Positions 9,601 to 16,231 of a stretch of 46,884 nucleotides of DNA are shown here, one piece after another. The first letter of the stretch is position 1, and every line of letters starts with the position of its first letter. Under the pieces are notes generated by a model that did no database searches, was not told the DNA's origin, and was given only the letters and a program-made list of their open reading frames with translations. The DNA lies in NCBI GenBank assembly GCA_002309295.1, contig DBXF01000061.1, positions 39,386 through 86,269 of the forward strand, in the 5' to 3' direction. The DNA is from Bacteroidales bacterium UBA1219. GTDB taxonomy: Bacteria > Bacteroidota > Bacteroidia > Bacteroidales > P3. A program made the position numbers and the translations under genes.

Positions 9601-9920
9601 TGCACAGTGTGTTGGAAACCAAAGAGGTACGGCCGTTCTTCGATCCGCAATACGAATACAAGACCGAGTGCGAGATATTGCTGGGAAAAGATTTCGTTCG
9701 CCCCGAATGCTTTGAAAAACAGGATGTTGTGCGTCCAGACCGTATTGTGTTTGCCGGCGATGAGACTTGGGTGGTGGATTACAAGACCGGTGAAAAATCG
9801 GATAAATACAAAGACCAAGTGAACGGCTATATGTCGGTGCTTGAAGAGATGGGATACGACAATGTGAAAGGCTTCCTGCTCTACATTAGCAATAACGGCT
9901 GTAATGTGGAGGAAGTGTAA
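6630..9920 (+). CDS. AddA/RecB-type UvrD-family helicase with C-terminal exonuclease
   Basis: 1096 residues. Superfamily 1 helicase motifs are in order: I (ASAGSGKT, 9-16), Ia (LAITFTNKAT), II (IDEFQDTS near 395), III (VGDGKQAIYRFRQGD near 425), V (MTIHKSKGLEYD near 750) and VI (LYVALTRPKRHLYVL near 833). The end is a PD-(D/E)xK nuclease: GNIVHEIL, VRPDRIVF, VVDYKTGEK near 1049 and the QvNGY helix. This is the RecBCD/AddAB layout for double-strand-break resection and destruction of foreign linear DNA. No AddB-like partner gene lies in the window. It starts 12 bp after the HNH gene, so it may be transcribed with the restriction genes. A true terminator follows. Confidence 0.92.
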   Translation: MKNFTVYRASAGSGKTFTLVREYLTLALCGGSDEAIKHDFRHILAITFTNKATNQMKEKILEYVGALQDPVKRDSDDIRPMADELCKALDITDLNELSRRVAILQKAILHNYSDFSVCTIDSFMNRIVRTFAVDLGLSPRFEISMDADILLDTAVDKLIADISPDNPEITDILLKYSRNEMEEGGSFKVRNRIRKASEAIVKEDFLERYKYLKDISLQEFCEYADILKKKNGEYEVFVKGVADEICKDIAEKGFSDDDFAEKSKGLYSYFRKISDRDFSKISGTATIQKIIDGDQIAHNSSKRKDEVEALAPKMREAFSEIQSGSKEYVTRKVLLANIFQMALLKDVRDKMTEYYSESEILHISENNKRVSEEVRKEEAPFIFERLGCRYRHFLIDEFQDTSIMQWQNLLPLITNGLSEGHRSLIVGDGKQAIYRFRQGDVEQFQHMITKVPDKASEITRRHYESIIRNGEEVPLGTNFRSCGIIVEFNNHFFTYLEKQLQGTDMKSGLMHEIYVGDDEEHPSLAQEVCPGKDNKGYVEIAFFDKDHFGDDAPMHIYKTLCHLKSIGYNYKDIAILSQTKDTLSNINMELAAINERERGLKDLQFASAESLRLSKNPDSGMLLSLLKYVHNGDEKVHKLEIAEYLSSHGHPQFDCNIFVAEDAFDKAISEEFPDFNRNRLLSQTLYDCCYNLIRIFGIPQTPYIYTFLNKVADYSVYNRTDLGGFLEWLDDKWSQLSTTTSDDLDAINLMTIHKSKGLEYDVIIYYDKKPSDHPGISWVDIDKTTLGIGDEDIPNVGVGMVKFTQSANLENTFFDEDYLIERQKKSIDELNLLYVALTRPKRHLYVLAKSTKDKDDGKKKKSSSGKSSSSLIGILEGYVNTDASGFGKEDGVDVSVYSKGDRKFGKGDSPVSESCYLQANTTKPWTERINIVGRTDSIMQPDETPQQKVGNIVHEILSKIGTLDEVEQVKNDFFAEAKLDNELVQQVSDLLHSVLETKEVRPFFDPQYEYKTECEILLGKDFVRPECFEKQDVVRPDRIVFAGDETWVVDYKTGEKSDKYKDQVNGYMSVLEEMGYDNVKGFLLYISNNGCNVEEV

Positions 9921-9943
9921 GTTGCTTTGCGTTAAGCAAATAT

Positions 9944-9985
9944 AAAAACACCCTTGCCGTAATGCCTACGAGCAAGGGTGTTTTT
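9944..9985. terminator. Bidirectional Rho-independent terminator
   Basis: A perfect 14-bp inverted repeat (9944-9957 with 9972-9985, core ACACCCTTGC/GCAAGGGTGT) around a 14-nt loop has A runs on one side and T runs on the other. It can stop transcription from the AddA-like gene (plus) and from the flavodoxin-like gene (minus), which converge here. Confidence 0.93.
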
Positions 9986-10010
9986 GTTGTTTCTAAAAAG
10001 TGGATTTTCT

Positions 10011-10850
10011 TTATCTTATCACTTTCGTGAAAACGGGAGCTGCGCTGTCGGCAACGGTTACATAAACCTGCAATTCTCCGGCGGGAGGCATGTCGGGTTT
10101 GTCGTCGCGGGGCAGGTCAACGGCGGTGAAGAGGTATTCGGTGCCGTTGGGGAGGGTGCGGCTGGCGACAGTCTTGGCCTCGGCGTGGAGCATGGGATAA
10201 CCGTCCACTGCTGTGTTGAAGATAGCTTTCTCGTCGTCGCTGACGGGGTGCTGTTCGGGGAACTCGTCGAGTTTGGTGTACTCACCTTCGAGGAAACCGT
10301 TGGCTTTGAGGAACTGGTCTATCTCCTGCGGCACAGCGTCGAGACGAGCGGCGCGGACACCGTAGCCGGGCAGGATCTCGGCTTTGGGCTGAGCTTCGGC
10401 CAAGTCCTTCACGCTCGACTCCAGTCCACCGCTGCCGAAAGTGCAGAAGGGAACGATTTTCTTGCCACTTAAGTCGTTGTTTTTGAGGAAAGTAGTGACC
10501 GGCGGTGCGTAGGTGCCGAACCAAACGGGATAGCCGAGGAACACCACATCGTATTGCGTGAGGTCGGTCTTAAGAGGCTGGATTTCGGGCAGAACTCCGG
10601 CTTCGCGCTCGCGCATGCAACGAGCGATAGTCGAGTCGAAATCGCCGTCGTAGGGAGGGATGGAGATGATTTCCTCGATGTCGGCGCCGAGGCGGTTGGC
10701 AATCTCTTCGGCCACAACCTTGGTTTTCGAGGTCTGCGAATAATAAAGCACCAGAACTTTCGGAGCTTCTTGTTTTTCGGTCTTCGAGCCGCACGAAACG
10801 GCGGTCATCGCCGCAACGGTGAGGACCATCATAAGTTTAAAATTTCTCAT
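10011..10850 (-). CDS. Flavodoxin-like lipoprotein
   Basis: 279 residues. The N-terminus is a lipoprotein signal (MRNFKLMMVLTVAAMTAVSC, Cys20), so the protein is probably exported and lipid-anchored. A flavodoxin fold follows: VLVLYYSQTSKTK (about 33-45) is the FMN phosphate loop, and YPVWFGTYAPPVTTFL and FCTFGSGG are the isoalloxazine-binding loops. After about residue 190 a separate C-terminal part (near 225-279) resembles no domain I can name. A flavin-binding protein outside the cytoplasm suggests an envelope redox role; the partner is unknown. A -7-like TACCTTTG lies at 10893-10886 on the minus strand, but I see no good -33 box. Confidence 0.88.
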   Translation of the reverse strand: MRNFKLMMVLTVAAMTAVSCGSKTEKQEAPKVLVLYYSQTSKTKVVAEEIANRLGADIEEIISIPPYDGDFDSTIARCMREREAGVLPEIQPLKTDLTQYDVVFLGYPVWFGTYAPPVTTFLKNNDLSGKKIVPFCTFGSGGLESSVKDLAEAQPKAEILPGYGVRAARLDAVPQEIDQFLKANGFLEGEYTKLDEFPEQHPVSDDEKAIFNTAVDGYPMLHAEAKTVASRTLPNGTEYLFTAVDLPRDDKPDMPPAGELQVYVTVADSAAPVFTKVIR

Positions 10851-10921
10851 TGTATTGATGTTTTTATGTTATTATTTTCGTTTTGCAAAGGTACACAAAA
10901 TAATTGGATTATTTTAATTTG

Positions 10922-11230
10922 AACACGAATTGCACGAATTAACACGAATATTTGTGCGAGTTTTCACTTGATTATTATTGAGATGGTTTAACTTAAGTAA
11001 AGGTCGCGTCTCTCCGAGACGCCTATTTTACCGAGTTTGTTTTTACCCCACACTGCGTTCTGGTATTCTCCGCTTCGCTATCAAAACAGCCACTGGCTGT
11101 TTTTTCATGTGGGGTTATTGAGATTTAGCCTCTCCGAGGCATTTTTGGTATTTATTTATGATTATATTATAAAACATTAATTTCCATAAATTTACCATTA
11201 ATTAATGGCTAATTTGTGGCAATTCGTGTT
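10922..11230. repeat. Hairpin-rich element bounded by imperfect inverted repeats (MITE-like)
   Basis: Both ends read inward AACACGAATTGC: plus strand at 10922-10933 and minus strand at 11230-11219. The similarity continues imperfectly for about ten more bases. Inside are a hairpin GCGTCTC-TCC-GAGACGC (11006-11022), an outer stem ACCCCACA/TGTGGGGT (11045-11052 with 11108-11115) enclosing a terminator-like AAAACAGCC-ACT-GGCTGTTTT (11083-11103), a hairpin GCCTC-TCC-GAGGC (11128-11140), and the palindrome CCATTAATTAATGG (11195-11208). No ORF of note is inside. The right end overlaps the last codons of ogt. It could be a non-autonomous mobile element or a repeated intergenic sequence of this genome. 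Confidence 0.6.
11083..11105 (+). terminator. Terminator-shaped hairpin inside the repeat element
   Basis: The perfect 9-bp stem AAAACAGCC/GGCTGTTTT with a 3-nt loop is followed by further T residues. In shape it is an intrinsic terminator on the plus strand. No plus-strand gene ends here; on the minus strand it lies downstream of ogt and may end that transcript. Confidence 0.5.
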
Positions 11231-11745
11231 GAGCTCCTTTTTTGTTGTGATGTGGATTTTTCGAGGTCTAGCAGGAAGGCTTTTTTGTCGGTGCCTGCGG
11301 CGTAGCCGGTGAGTGAGCCGTCGCTGCCGAGCACCCTGTGGCAGGGGATTATCAAGGCTATGGGGTTGTGTCCCACTGCATTGCCCACGGCCTGCGCCGA
11401 CATCCGTTCCAAACCGTTCTCGCGGGCGATGGCACGGGCTATCTCACCGTAAGTCATGGTTTTACCATAGGGTATGGAGAGGAGAATCTCCCATACAAGT
11501 TGGCGGAAAGGTGAGCCTTTTGCCTTCAACAAAAGTGTGAAATCGGGCTTTTGGCCAGAGAAATAGATGTCGAGCCAGCGGCGGGTCTGCGCAAAAACAG
11601 GCAGATTAGGCTGTTCCACATTTGCCTTGTCAAGTACGTCGGCATAATGTTTCTGTCCGTCGAACCAAAGACCGGTAAGTGCCTCGCCGTCAGAAGCTAT
11701 GGTAATGCCGCCAAGCGGTGAGCGGTAGCGGGTGGTGAAATCCAT
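11209..11745 (-). CDS. ogt: Methylated-DNA--protein-cysteine methyltransferase
   Basis: Repairs O6-alkylguanine by moving the alkyl group to its own cysteine. 178 residues: N-terminal ribonuclease H-like domain (to about 75), then the active domain with SPFRQLVWEILLSIPYGKTMTYGEIA, the Arg-finger region AVGNAVGHNPIALIIPCHRV with acceptor Cys135, and the closing GYAAGTDKKAFLLDLE. The family normally ends near LDLE. The last residues (STRIATN) are encoded by the right inverted repeat of the adjacent element, so the element appears to have supplied a new stop. The start is 3 bp from the end of yggS, so the two form an operon. Confidence 0.95.
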   Translation of the reverse strand: MDFTTRYRSPLGGITIASDGEALTGLWFDGQKHYADVLDKANVEQPNLPVFAQTRRWLDIYFSGQKPDFTLLLKAKGSPFRQLVWEILLSIPYGKTMTYGEIARAIARENGLERMSAQAVGNAVGHNPIALIIPCHRVLGSDGSLTGYAAGTDKKAFLLDLEKSTSQQKRSSTRIATN

Positions 11746-11748
11746 CGG

Positions 11749-12423
11749 TTAGATGTTGTAATTCCTTGCACCGAAGATGGCACTTCCCACTCGCACCAGC
11801 GTGCTGCCCTCCTCGATGGCGATGGGGTAGTCGTGCGACATTCCCATGGAGATTTGCGTAAAGTCCTGTTTCTGAGCGAAGAACTCCGACTTCAGCTGTT
11901 CGAAGATACCTTTCAGGTTACGGAACTCGGAGCGCACAAGCGACATATCGTCGGTGTTGGTGGCCATACCCATAACTCCCACGATGTTAATGTTTTCCAT
12001 CGCTTTGTAATCCTCGGAGCGGAGCATCTCGGCAGCTTCGGCGTAGTTGAGGCCGAACTTTGTCTCCTCGGTGGCGATGTGGAACTGCAACAGACAGTCA
12101 ATCACGCGGTTGTGTTTGCGTGCTTCCTTGTTTATCTCGTGCAGCAGTTTCTGGCTGTCCACGCTGTGAATCAGCGACACGAAAGGAATTATGTACTTTA
12201 TCTTGTTGGTCTGCAGATGTCCTATGAAGTGCCACTGTATGTCGGCGGGCAGCACTTGGTGTTTGTCGCGCATTTCGAGGGCGTGGTTTTCGCCGAACAC
12301 ACGCTGTCCGGCGTCGTAGGCGGCCTGCAGGTCCTCCACAGGTTTTGTTTTCGAGACGGCCACGAGGGTTACCCCTTCGGGAACGGTCCTGCGTATTTTT
12401 TCGAGGTTTTCGCTGATGTTCAT
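11749..12423 (-). CDS. yggS: YggS/PLPBP-family pyridoxal-phosphate homeostasis protein
   Basis: 224 residues, a single alanine-racemase-like TIM barrel. VTLVAVSKTKP holds the PLP-binding Lys (residue 25). RVFGENHALEM, WHFIGHLQTNKIKYI, IHSVDS, MGMATNT and the phosphate-binding end MGMSHDYPIAIEEGSTLVRVGSAIFG are all family signatures. Known role: binding and buffering PLP and keeping amino-acid and vitamin B6 pools in balance; it has no racemase activity. It is first in a tight pair with ogt. A hairpin (12440-12458) lies 16 nt upstream of its start codon and could affect translation. Confidence 0.95.
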   Translation of the reverse strand: MNISENLEKIRRTVPEGVTLVAVSKTKPVEDLQAAYDAGQRVFGENHALEMRDKHQVLPADIQWHFIGHLQTNKIKYIIPFVSLIHSVDSQKLLHEINKEARKHNRVIDCLLQFHIATEETKFGLNYAEAAEMLRSEDYKAMENINIVGVMGMATNTDDMSLVRSEFRNLKGIFEQLKSEFFAQKQDFTQISMGMSHDYPIAIEEGSTLVRVGSAIFGARNYNI

Positions 12424-12439
12424 TTTTTTTCTTTTTGTC

Positions 12440-12583
12440 CCCAGACTTGCAGTCTGGGTTTTTTCTCGTTTTTGTATCCCCAGACTGCGCTTCGCTTGTC
12501 AGGGGTGTGTATTTCCCCCAGACTTCCAGTCAGGGGTTAATAGAATGATGTGCCTTCGGCACATTTATGGTATTTTTGTGTCC
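12440..12583. repeat. Hairpin cluster related to the 10922-11230 element
   Basis: It holds CCCAGACT-TGC-AGTCTGGG (12440-12458) followed by T6, two imperfect CCCCAGAC...GTCAGGGG stems (about 12478-12504 and 12515-12537), and TGTGCC-TTC-GGCACA (12549-12563). The order GGGGTTA, a short spacer, a small GC hairpin, then ATTT(T/A)TGGTATTT recurs at 11111-11153, so the two regions share a repeat unit. It lies between the DUF4834-like gene and yggS, and its edge carries the stop codon of the former. Confidence 0.55.
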
Positions 12584-12768
12584 TTTTTGGATGTGTCGTC
12601 GAGGTATTGCGGCGGCAGCTTGTCTTTGTTGATGTGCGAGTTGTGTTTCAGGAACTCATCGCGGTAACGCTGCGAGCGTCGTTGTCCCCAACGGGGGAAA
12701 AACACCGTGGCGCACAGCCTGTAAACGACGTACAGTATTATTATCCCTATGATGAAGTACCAGAACAT
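12565..12768 (-). CDS. Small DUF4834-like membrane protein
   Basis: 67 residues: one N-terminal membrane helix (FWYFIIGIIILYVVYRL) followed by a basic cytoplasmic tail with RWGQRRSQRYRDEF. Size, topology and the position upstream of yggS fit the DUF4834 family of Bacteroidota, whose function is unknown. The stop codon lies in the conserved 3' edge of the hairpin repeat, so the last few residues (DTKIP) may come from that repeat. Confidence 0.7.
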   Translation of the reverse strand: MFWYFIIGIIILYVVYRLCATVFFPRWGQRRSQRYRDEFLKHNSHINKDKLPPQYLDDTSKKDTKIP

Positions 12769-12784
12769 GCTTATTTATAATGAA

Positions 12785-12811
12785 TTGCGGGGCGATGAAG
12801 TCGCCCCGCAA
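12785..12811 (-). terminator. GC-rich hairpin after the dipeptidase gene
   Basis: A perfect 11-bp stem TTGCGGGGCGA/TCGCCCCGCAA with a 5-nt loop starts 10 bp beyond the dipeptidase stop. The minus-strand tail (TTCATTATAAATAA) is only moderately T-rich, so termination may be partial. Confidence 0.6.
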
Positions 12812-12820
12812 GTAGAGGTT

Positions 12821-14194
12821 TTATTTTGCCGACATCTCGGTGAAATATTCGTAGAAATAGGGTATTGTCTCGATACCGCGGTAGAAGTTGAAGAGCGGGT
12901 AGTTCTCGTTGGGGGCGTGGATGGCGTCGCTGCCGAGGCCGAAGCCCATAAGTATCGACTTGATGCCGAGGATTTTCTCGAAACCTGCCACGATGGGGAT
13001 GCTTCCGCCGCTGCGTGTGGGTATGGGACGTTTGCCGTAGGTGGTCTGGTATGCCTTTTCGGCGGCTTTGTAGGCCGTCATCTCCAGAGGCGACACGTAG
13101 GAGGCGCCGCCGTGCGACGGGGTTACCTTCACCGTAACGCAGTCGGGGGCTATGCTTTCGAAATAGTTCTTGAACATCAGGCTGATTTTCTCGAAATCCT
13201 GATTGGCCACCAGTCGGGTGGAGATTTTGGCGTGAGCCTTGGCGGGAAGGACGGTCTTGGAGCCTTCGCCGGTGTGTCCGCCCCAAATTCCGCATACGTC
13301 GAGGCAGGGACGAATGCCGGTGCGTTCGTTGGTGGAGAAGCCTTTTTCGCCGTGTACGGTCTTGATTTCCAAATCTTTCTGATATTTATCCAAATCGAAG
13401 GGAGCCTGAGCCATCAGGGCGCGTTCCTCGTCGGAGATAACCAGAACGTCGTCGTAGAAACCGGGGATGGTGATATGGTTGTTCTCGTCGTGGAGCGAGG
13501 CAATCATCTTGCAGAGTATGTTGATGGGGTTGGCCACGGCGCCGCCGTAGATACCCGAGTGCAGGTCGTGGTTGGCGCCAGTAACTTCGACATCCCAGTA
13601 GCAGAGTCCGCGCAGACCGCTGGTTATGGAGGGGATGTCCTGAGCTATCATTCCGGTGTCGGAAACGAGGATGATGTCGGCCTTGAGCAGTTCTTTGTTC
13701 TCTTCGCAGAAAGCGTATAGGCTGCCGGAGCCTATCTCCTCTTCGCCTTCGAGCATGAATTTGACGTTGCAGGGCAGCTGGTTGGTGCGAACCATAAATT
13801 CAAAAGCCTTAGCGTGCATAAACGACTGGCCTTTGTCGTCGTCGGCGCCGCGTGCCCAGATATGTCCGTCCTTGACCACGGGTTCGAAAGGCTTGGTGTT
13901 CCAGAGTTCGAGCGGGGCCACGGGCATTACGTCGTAGTGGCCGTACACGAGGACAGTGGGTTTGGCGGGGTCGATGGTCTTGCGGCCGAAAACCACGGGG
14001 TTGCCTTTGGTGGGCATCACTTCGGCGTGGTCGGCACCGGCGGCAAGGAGGAACTCCTTCCATTTGTTGGCGCAGCGCACCATGTCGTCCTTATGTTCCG
14101 CTTCGGCGCTGATGCTGGGGATGCGTATCAGCTCGAAAAGCTCTTCAAGAAAACGGTCTTTGTTTTCGTCGATGTATTTTTTTACGTCTTTCAT
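12821..14194 (-). CDS. M20-family dipeptidase
   Basis: 457 residues, a two-zinc M20 peptidase of the carnosinase-like dipeptidase type. Visible metal and catalytic residues: YGHYDVMP (His86, Asp88), RGADDDKG (bridging Asp near 119), LEGEEEIGS (catalytic Glu near 151-152), VSDT (near 179) and the terminal His in FGLGSDAIHAPNE. The lid/dimerisation domain occupies about 195-345. There is no signal peptide, so it is probably cytoplasmic and cleaves dipeptides taken up or released during protein turnover. It is transcribed toward the DUF4834-yggS-ogt genes, with a hairpin in between. Confidence 0.93.
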   Translation of the reverse strand: MKDVKKYIDENKDRFLEELFELIRIPSISAEAEHKDDMVRCANKWKEFLLAAGADHAEVMPTKGNPVVFGRKTIDPAKPTVLVYGHYDVMPVAPLELWNTKPFEPVVKDGHIWARGADDDKGQSFMHAKAFEFMVRTNQLPCNVKFMLEGEEEIGSGSLYAFCEENKELLKADIILVSDTGMIAQDIPSITSGLRGLCYWDVEVTGANHDLHSGIYGGAVANPINILCKMIASLHDENNHITIPGFYDDVLVISDEERALMAQAPFDLDKYQKDLEIKTVHGEKGFSTNERTGIRPCLDVCGIWGGHTGEGSKTVLPAKAHAKISTRLVANQDFEKISLMFKNYFESIAPDCVTVKVTPSHGGASYVSPLEMTAYKAAEKAYQTTYGKRPIPTRSGGSIPIVAGFEKILGIKSILMGFGLGSDAIHAPNENYPLFNFYRGIETIPYFYEYFTEMSAK

Positions 14195-14304
14195 GGGTGT
14201 ATGTGTTTGATTTGTTTATATTTTCGTTGTCGGAAAAATATATAACGCAGAAAGTGGGGTTTTAAGTATCTGAAAAGGGAAAAAAGTTTGGGGGTGGGGG
14301 AGAG

Positions 14305-14332
14305 TTTGTAGTTTTGAGTTTGCAGTTTTGAG
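14305..14332. repeat. Tandem 14-bp repeat
   Basis: GTTTGTAGTTTTGA at 14305-14318 is followed directly by GTTTGCAGTTTTGA at 14319-14332 (one mismatch). It lies in the 154-bp gap between the dipeptidase start and the end of the macrodomain-like gene. I see no other clear signal there. Confidence 0.7.
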
Positions 14333-14348
14333 TGGGGAGTCTCTATTA

Positions 14349-15491
14349 TTAAGGCAACCAAAGTGATTCGCTCTCGCCTGCAGGCGGAAAAGGTAGAAAC
14401 TCCTTAGTGCCAAGCATTTTATTGTCTTTTAAACAATTGCCATAATCAGATACGGCGAAGAAAATCTGTCCGGTGCGACAGAGATTGTATGCACGTCGGA
14501 ACCACCGCACGTATTCGGGGTCGTGGCCTTTCGCAGCCGATACCAGTCCCGGATATTCTGTCTCAAACTTATCGGCGGCCTGTGCAATTGTCATTTCGTC
14601 GGTGCTGGATTGGAATAGTTTGCCGTGTGACACATTTACTATCAGAGGACTCCATTTGGATTCTTCGGCCAACGCGCCGCAACGTTTTTGAGTGTGTTTC
14701 TTTGTGGTAGCGATACATCGCCAAGCCAGTCCAGATGGCGCCAAAGTTGGGCAGATACGAAGTAGCTGGTAGCCTCGTTTGTGCAGTTCGGCAATAACAC
14801 CGAACTCGAAAATGTAAGGATAATATCTGTTGACAAGGGTTTGCAGGGCTTTTAATATGGCACATAGTCGGTTTGCCGGGGCGAAATTGTCGGTCCAATG
14901 GCAAAAACGACTCATATATGTTGCCAAACAGCAAAGGCAGTATATATTGTCGATTTCTTGGTAGTCTCTGATTTCAAATTTGAAGAAATGAGTCCACATG
15001 GGGTAATCGCAGGGGAACCCCAAATCCCTTTCGAAATAGTCGTTGATGCCCTTTTCGAGGTCGGGAATGTAGTCGAAATGCCTTTTCCAGAACGCCAGTG
15101 GGATGTTGTCGATAGTGTCTTTGAATTTGTTCACTACGTCACGGTGACCGAGCAGGGTGAGGGATTCGTCCCAGAACACATGTCGGTAGTACTTTTCTTC
15201 ATCGGTGGTAGGGCAGCAGACGATGGCCACGCCGTCGTATCCGTCGCGGAAATGTGCGAAAATGGAGTGCAGGGCGATGCGAGCGGCCTCGTATTTGTCC
15301 ATTTTGTGGAGCACGCACGGGAAGGCGATGCTTTTCAGTCCATGCGCCACGGCATAGTCGAAAGCAGTGTCGTATCTCATGGCGAGAATTTTTCCACTGC
15401 CGTTATGTCCTTGAATAGTGCATTTTACGTCGGCCTTCACAGCGTTGATGTCGGCCACAATTATCTTTATATTTTCGCTATAGGTATTCAT
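14349..15491 (-). CDS. Degenerate macrodomain-like protein of unknown function
   Basis: 380 residues from the ATG at 15491 (MNTYSENIKIIV). The frame opens at 15557, but the -7 box lies at 15521-15514, so the upstream start would not be transcribed. The first 100-110 residues read like a worn macrodomain: the opening strand IKIIVADINAVKADV, then the C-terminal half (HGLKSIAFPCVLHKMDKYEAARIAL followed by IVCCPTTDEEKYY). The ADP-ribose-binding NAAN and glycine-loop motifs are missing or replaced, so binding is doubtful. The remaining 270 residues are Cys/Trp/Tyr-rich and match nothing I recognise. It stands alone with its own promoter and operator-like palindrome, divergent from the WG-repeat operon and beside NADAR/ART genes. 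Confidence 0.6.
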   Translation of the reverse strand: MNTYSENIKIIVADINAVKADVKCTIQGHNGSGKILAMRYDTAFDYAVAHGLKSIAFPCVLHKMDKYEAARIALHSIFAHFRDGYDGVAIVCCPTTDEEKYYRHVFWDESLTLLGHRDVVNKFKDTIDNIPLAFWKRHFDYIPDLEKGINDYFERDLGFPCDYPMWTHFFKFEIRDYQEIDNIYCLCCLATYMSRFCHWTDNFAPANRLCAILKALQTLVNRYYPYIFEFGVIAELHKRGYQLLRICPTLAPSGLAWRCIATTKKHTQKRCGALAEESKWSPLIVNVSHGKLFQSSTDEMTIAQAADKFETEYPGLVSAAKGHDPEYVRWFRRAYNLCRTGQIFFAVSDYGNCLKDNKMLGTKEFLPFPPAGESESLWLP

Positions 15492-15513
15492 TGTTGTATC
15501 GTTTTTTCGTTTG

Positions 15514-15549
15514 CAAAAATACAATTTTTCTGTACCATAATGCGGTACA
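15514..15549 (-). promoter_or_regulatory. -7 box with operator-like palindrome TGTACC-N7-GGTACA
   Basis: On the minus strand, TGTACC-GCATTAT-GGTACA (15549-15531) is followed after 9 bp by TATTTTTGCA, whose -7 core is 15521-15514. The same palindrome, 9-bp gap and TATnTTTGCA recur at 19956-19993. The palindrome covers the spacer and the -33 region, where a repressor or activator would act. Confidence 0.7.
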
Positions 15550-15644
15550 AAGTGCAAGGATTTTCATTTTAGGTTTATTATTGGTTGAAAATGAGGGAGT
15601 TGGATGGGGGCAGATGTTGCTCTCAGAAAAAAATGTTAAAGATG

Positions 15645-15676
15645 TTTGTTTTTTCGGTATTTTTTTATTATATTTG
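15645..15676 (+). promoter_or_regulatory. Promoter for the WG-repeat operon
   Basis: TTTG (15645-15648), a 20-bp spacer containing TTCGG, and TATATTTG (15669-15676), 28 bp upstream of the start codon. Confidence 0.75.
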
Positions 15677-15704
15677 GGTTGTTCACAATTAAAAAGTCAA
15701 AATA

Positions 15705-16184
15705 ATGGAAAAAGAAATGGTTAAAAATCAGGGATTTGAAGAATTTTTCAACGAAATTGAGACAAGTAGGAACGCCAAGGCCGACGAGTTGAAAAGGCAA
15801 TTTGGTTTCGATGAGGTGATCTGGGTTCTCACAAATCAGTTCTATTTTGTCCGCAAGGACGAGAAGTGGGGACTTATGACCGAGTCGGGCGAGTGGCGCG
15901 TGCCGTGCGAAATGGACGCCTTCCACATCTGTCCGGGGCAGATAGGCTGGGTGGTGCCTTTCAGAAAAGAGGGCAAGTGGGGATTCTACACCCTTGACGG
16001 CCTTTACGTGGGACCTCAGTTCGAAGAGTTTACCGACGAGGGCGACGACGTGGTATCGGTGAAACTTGACGGCAAGTGGGGCTGGCTCGACAGCGAAGGC
16101 CGTTTTATGACCAAGGAGGAGGCCGAGGAACGCGACGAACTGCCCCTGCGTTGGTGGTGTCAGGAATCGCCCTACGACGAATAA
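15705..16184 (+). CDS. WG-repeat protein
   Basis: 159 residues with three WG (KWG) repeats: EKWGLMTESGEWRVP near 53, GKWGFYTLDGLYVGP near 88 and GKWGWLDSEGRF near 126. WG repeats form small beta modules that mediate binding; they are common in Bacteroidota and have no single function. There is no signal peptide or membrane segment. First gene of a four-gene operon (gaps of 47, 53 and 34 bp) with an unknown protein, a SprT-like metallopeptidase and a membrane protein. WG repeats also occur in the large inserted gene at 40917-44060. Confidence 0.88.
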   Translation: MEKEMVKNQGFEEFFNEIETSRNAKADELKRQFGFDEVIWVLTNQFYFVRKDEKWGLMTESGEWRVPCEMDAFHICPGQIGWVVPFRKEGKWGFYTLDGLYVGPQFEEFTDEGDDVVSVKLDGKWGWLDSEGRFMTKEEAEERDELPLRWWCQESPYDE

Positions 16185-16231
16185 CGATTGTCGTTGTAAG
16201 TAATTGAAATAGAAACATTAGTAAAAAGGAA

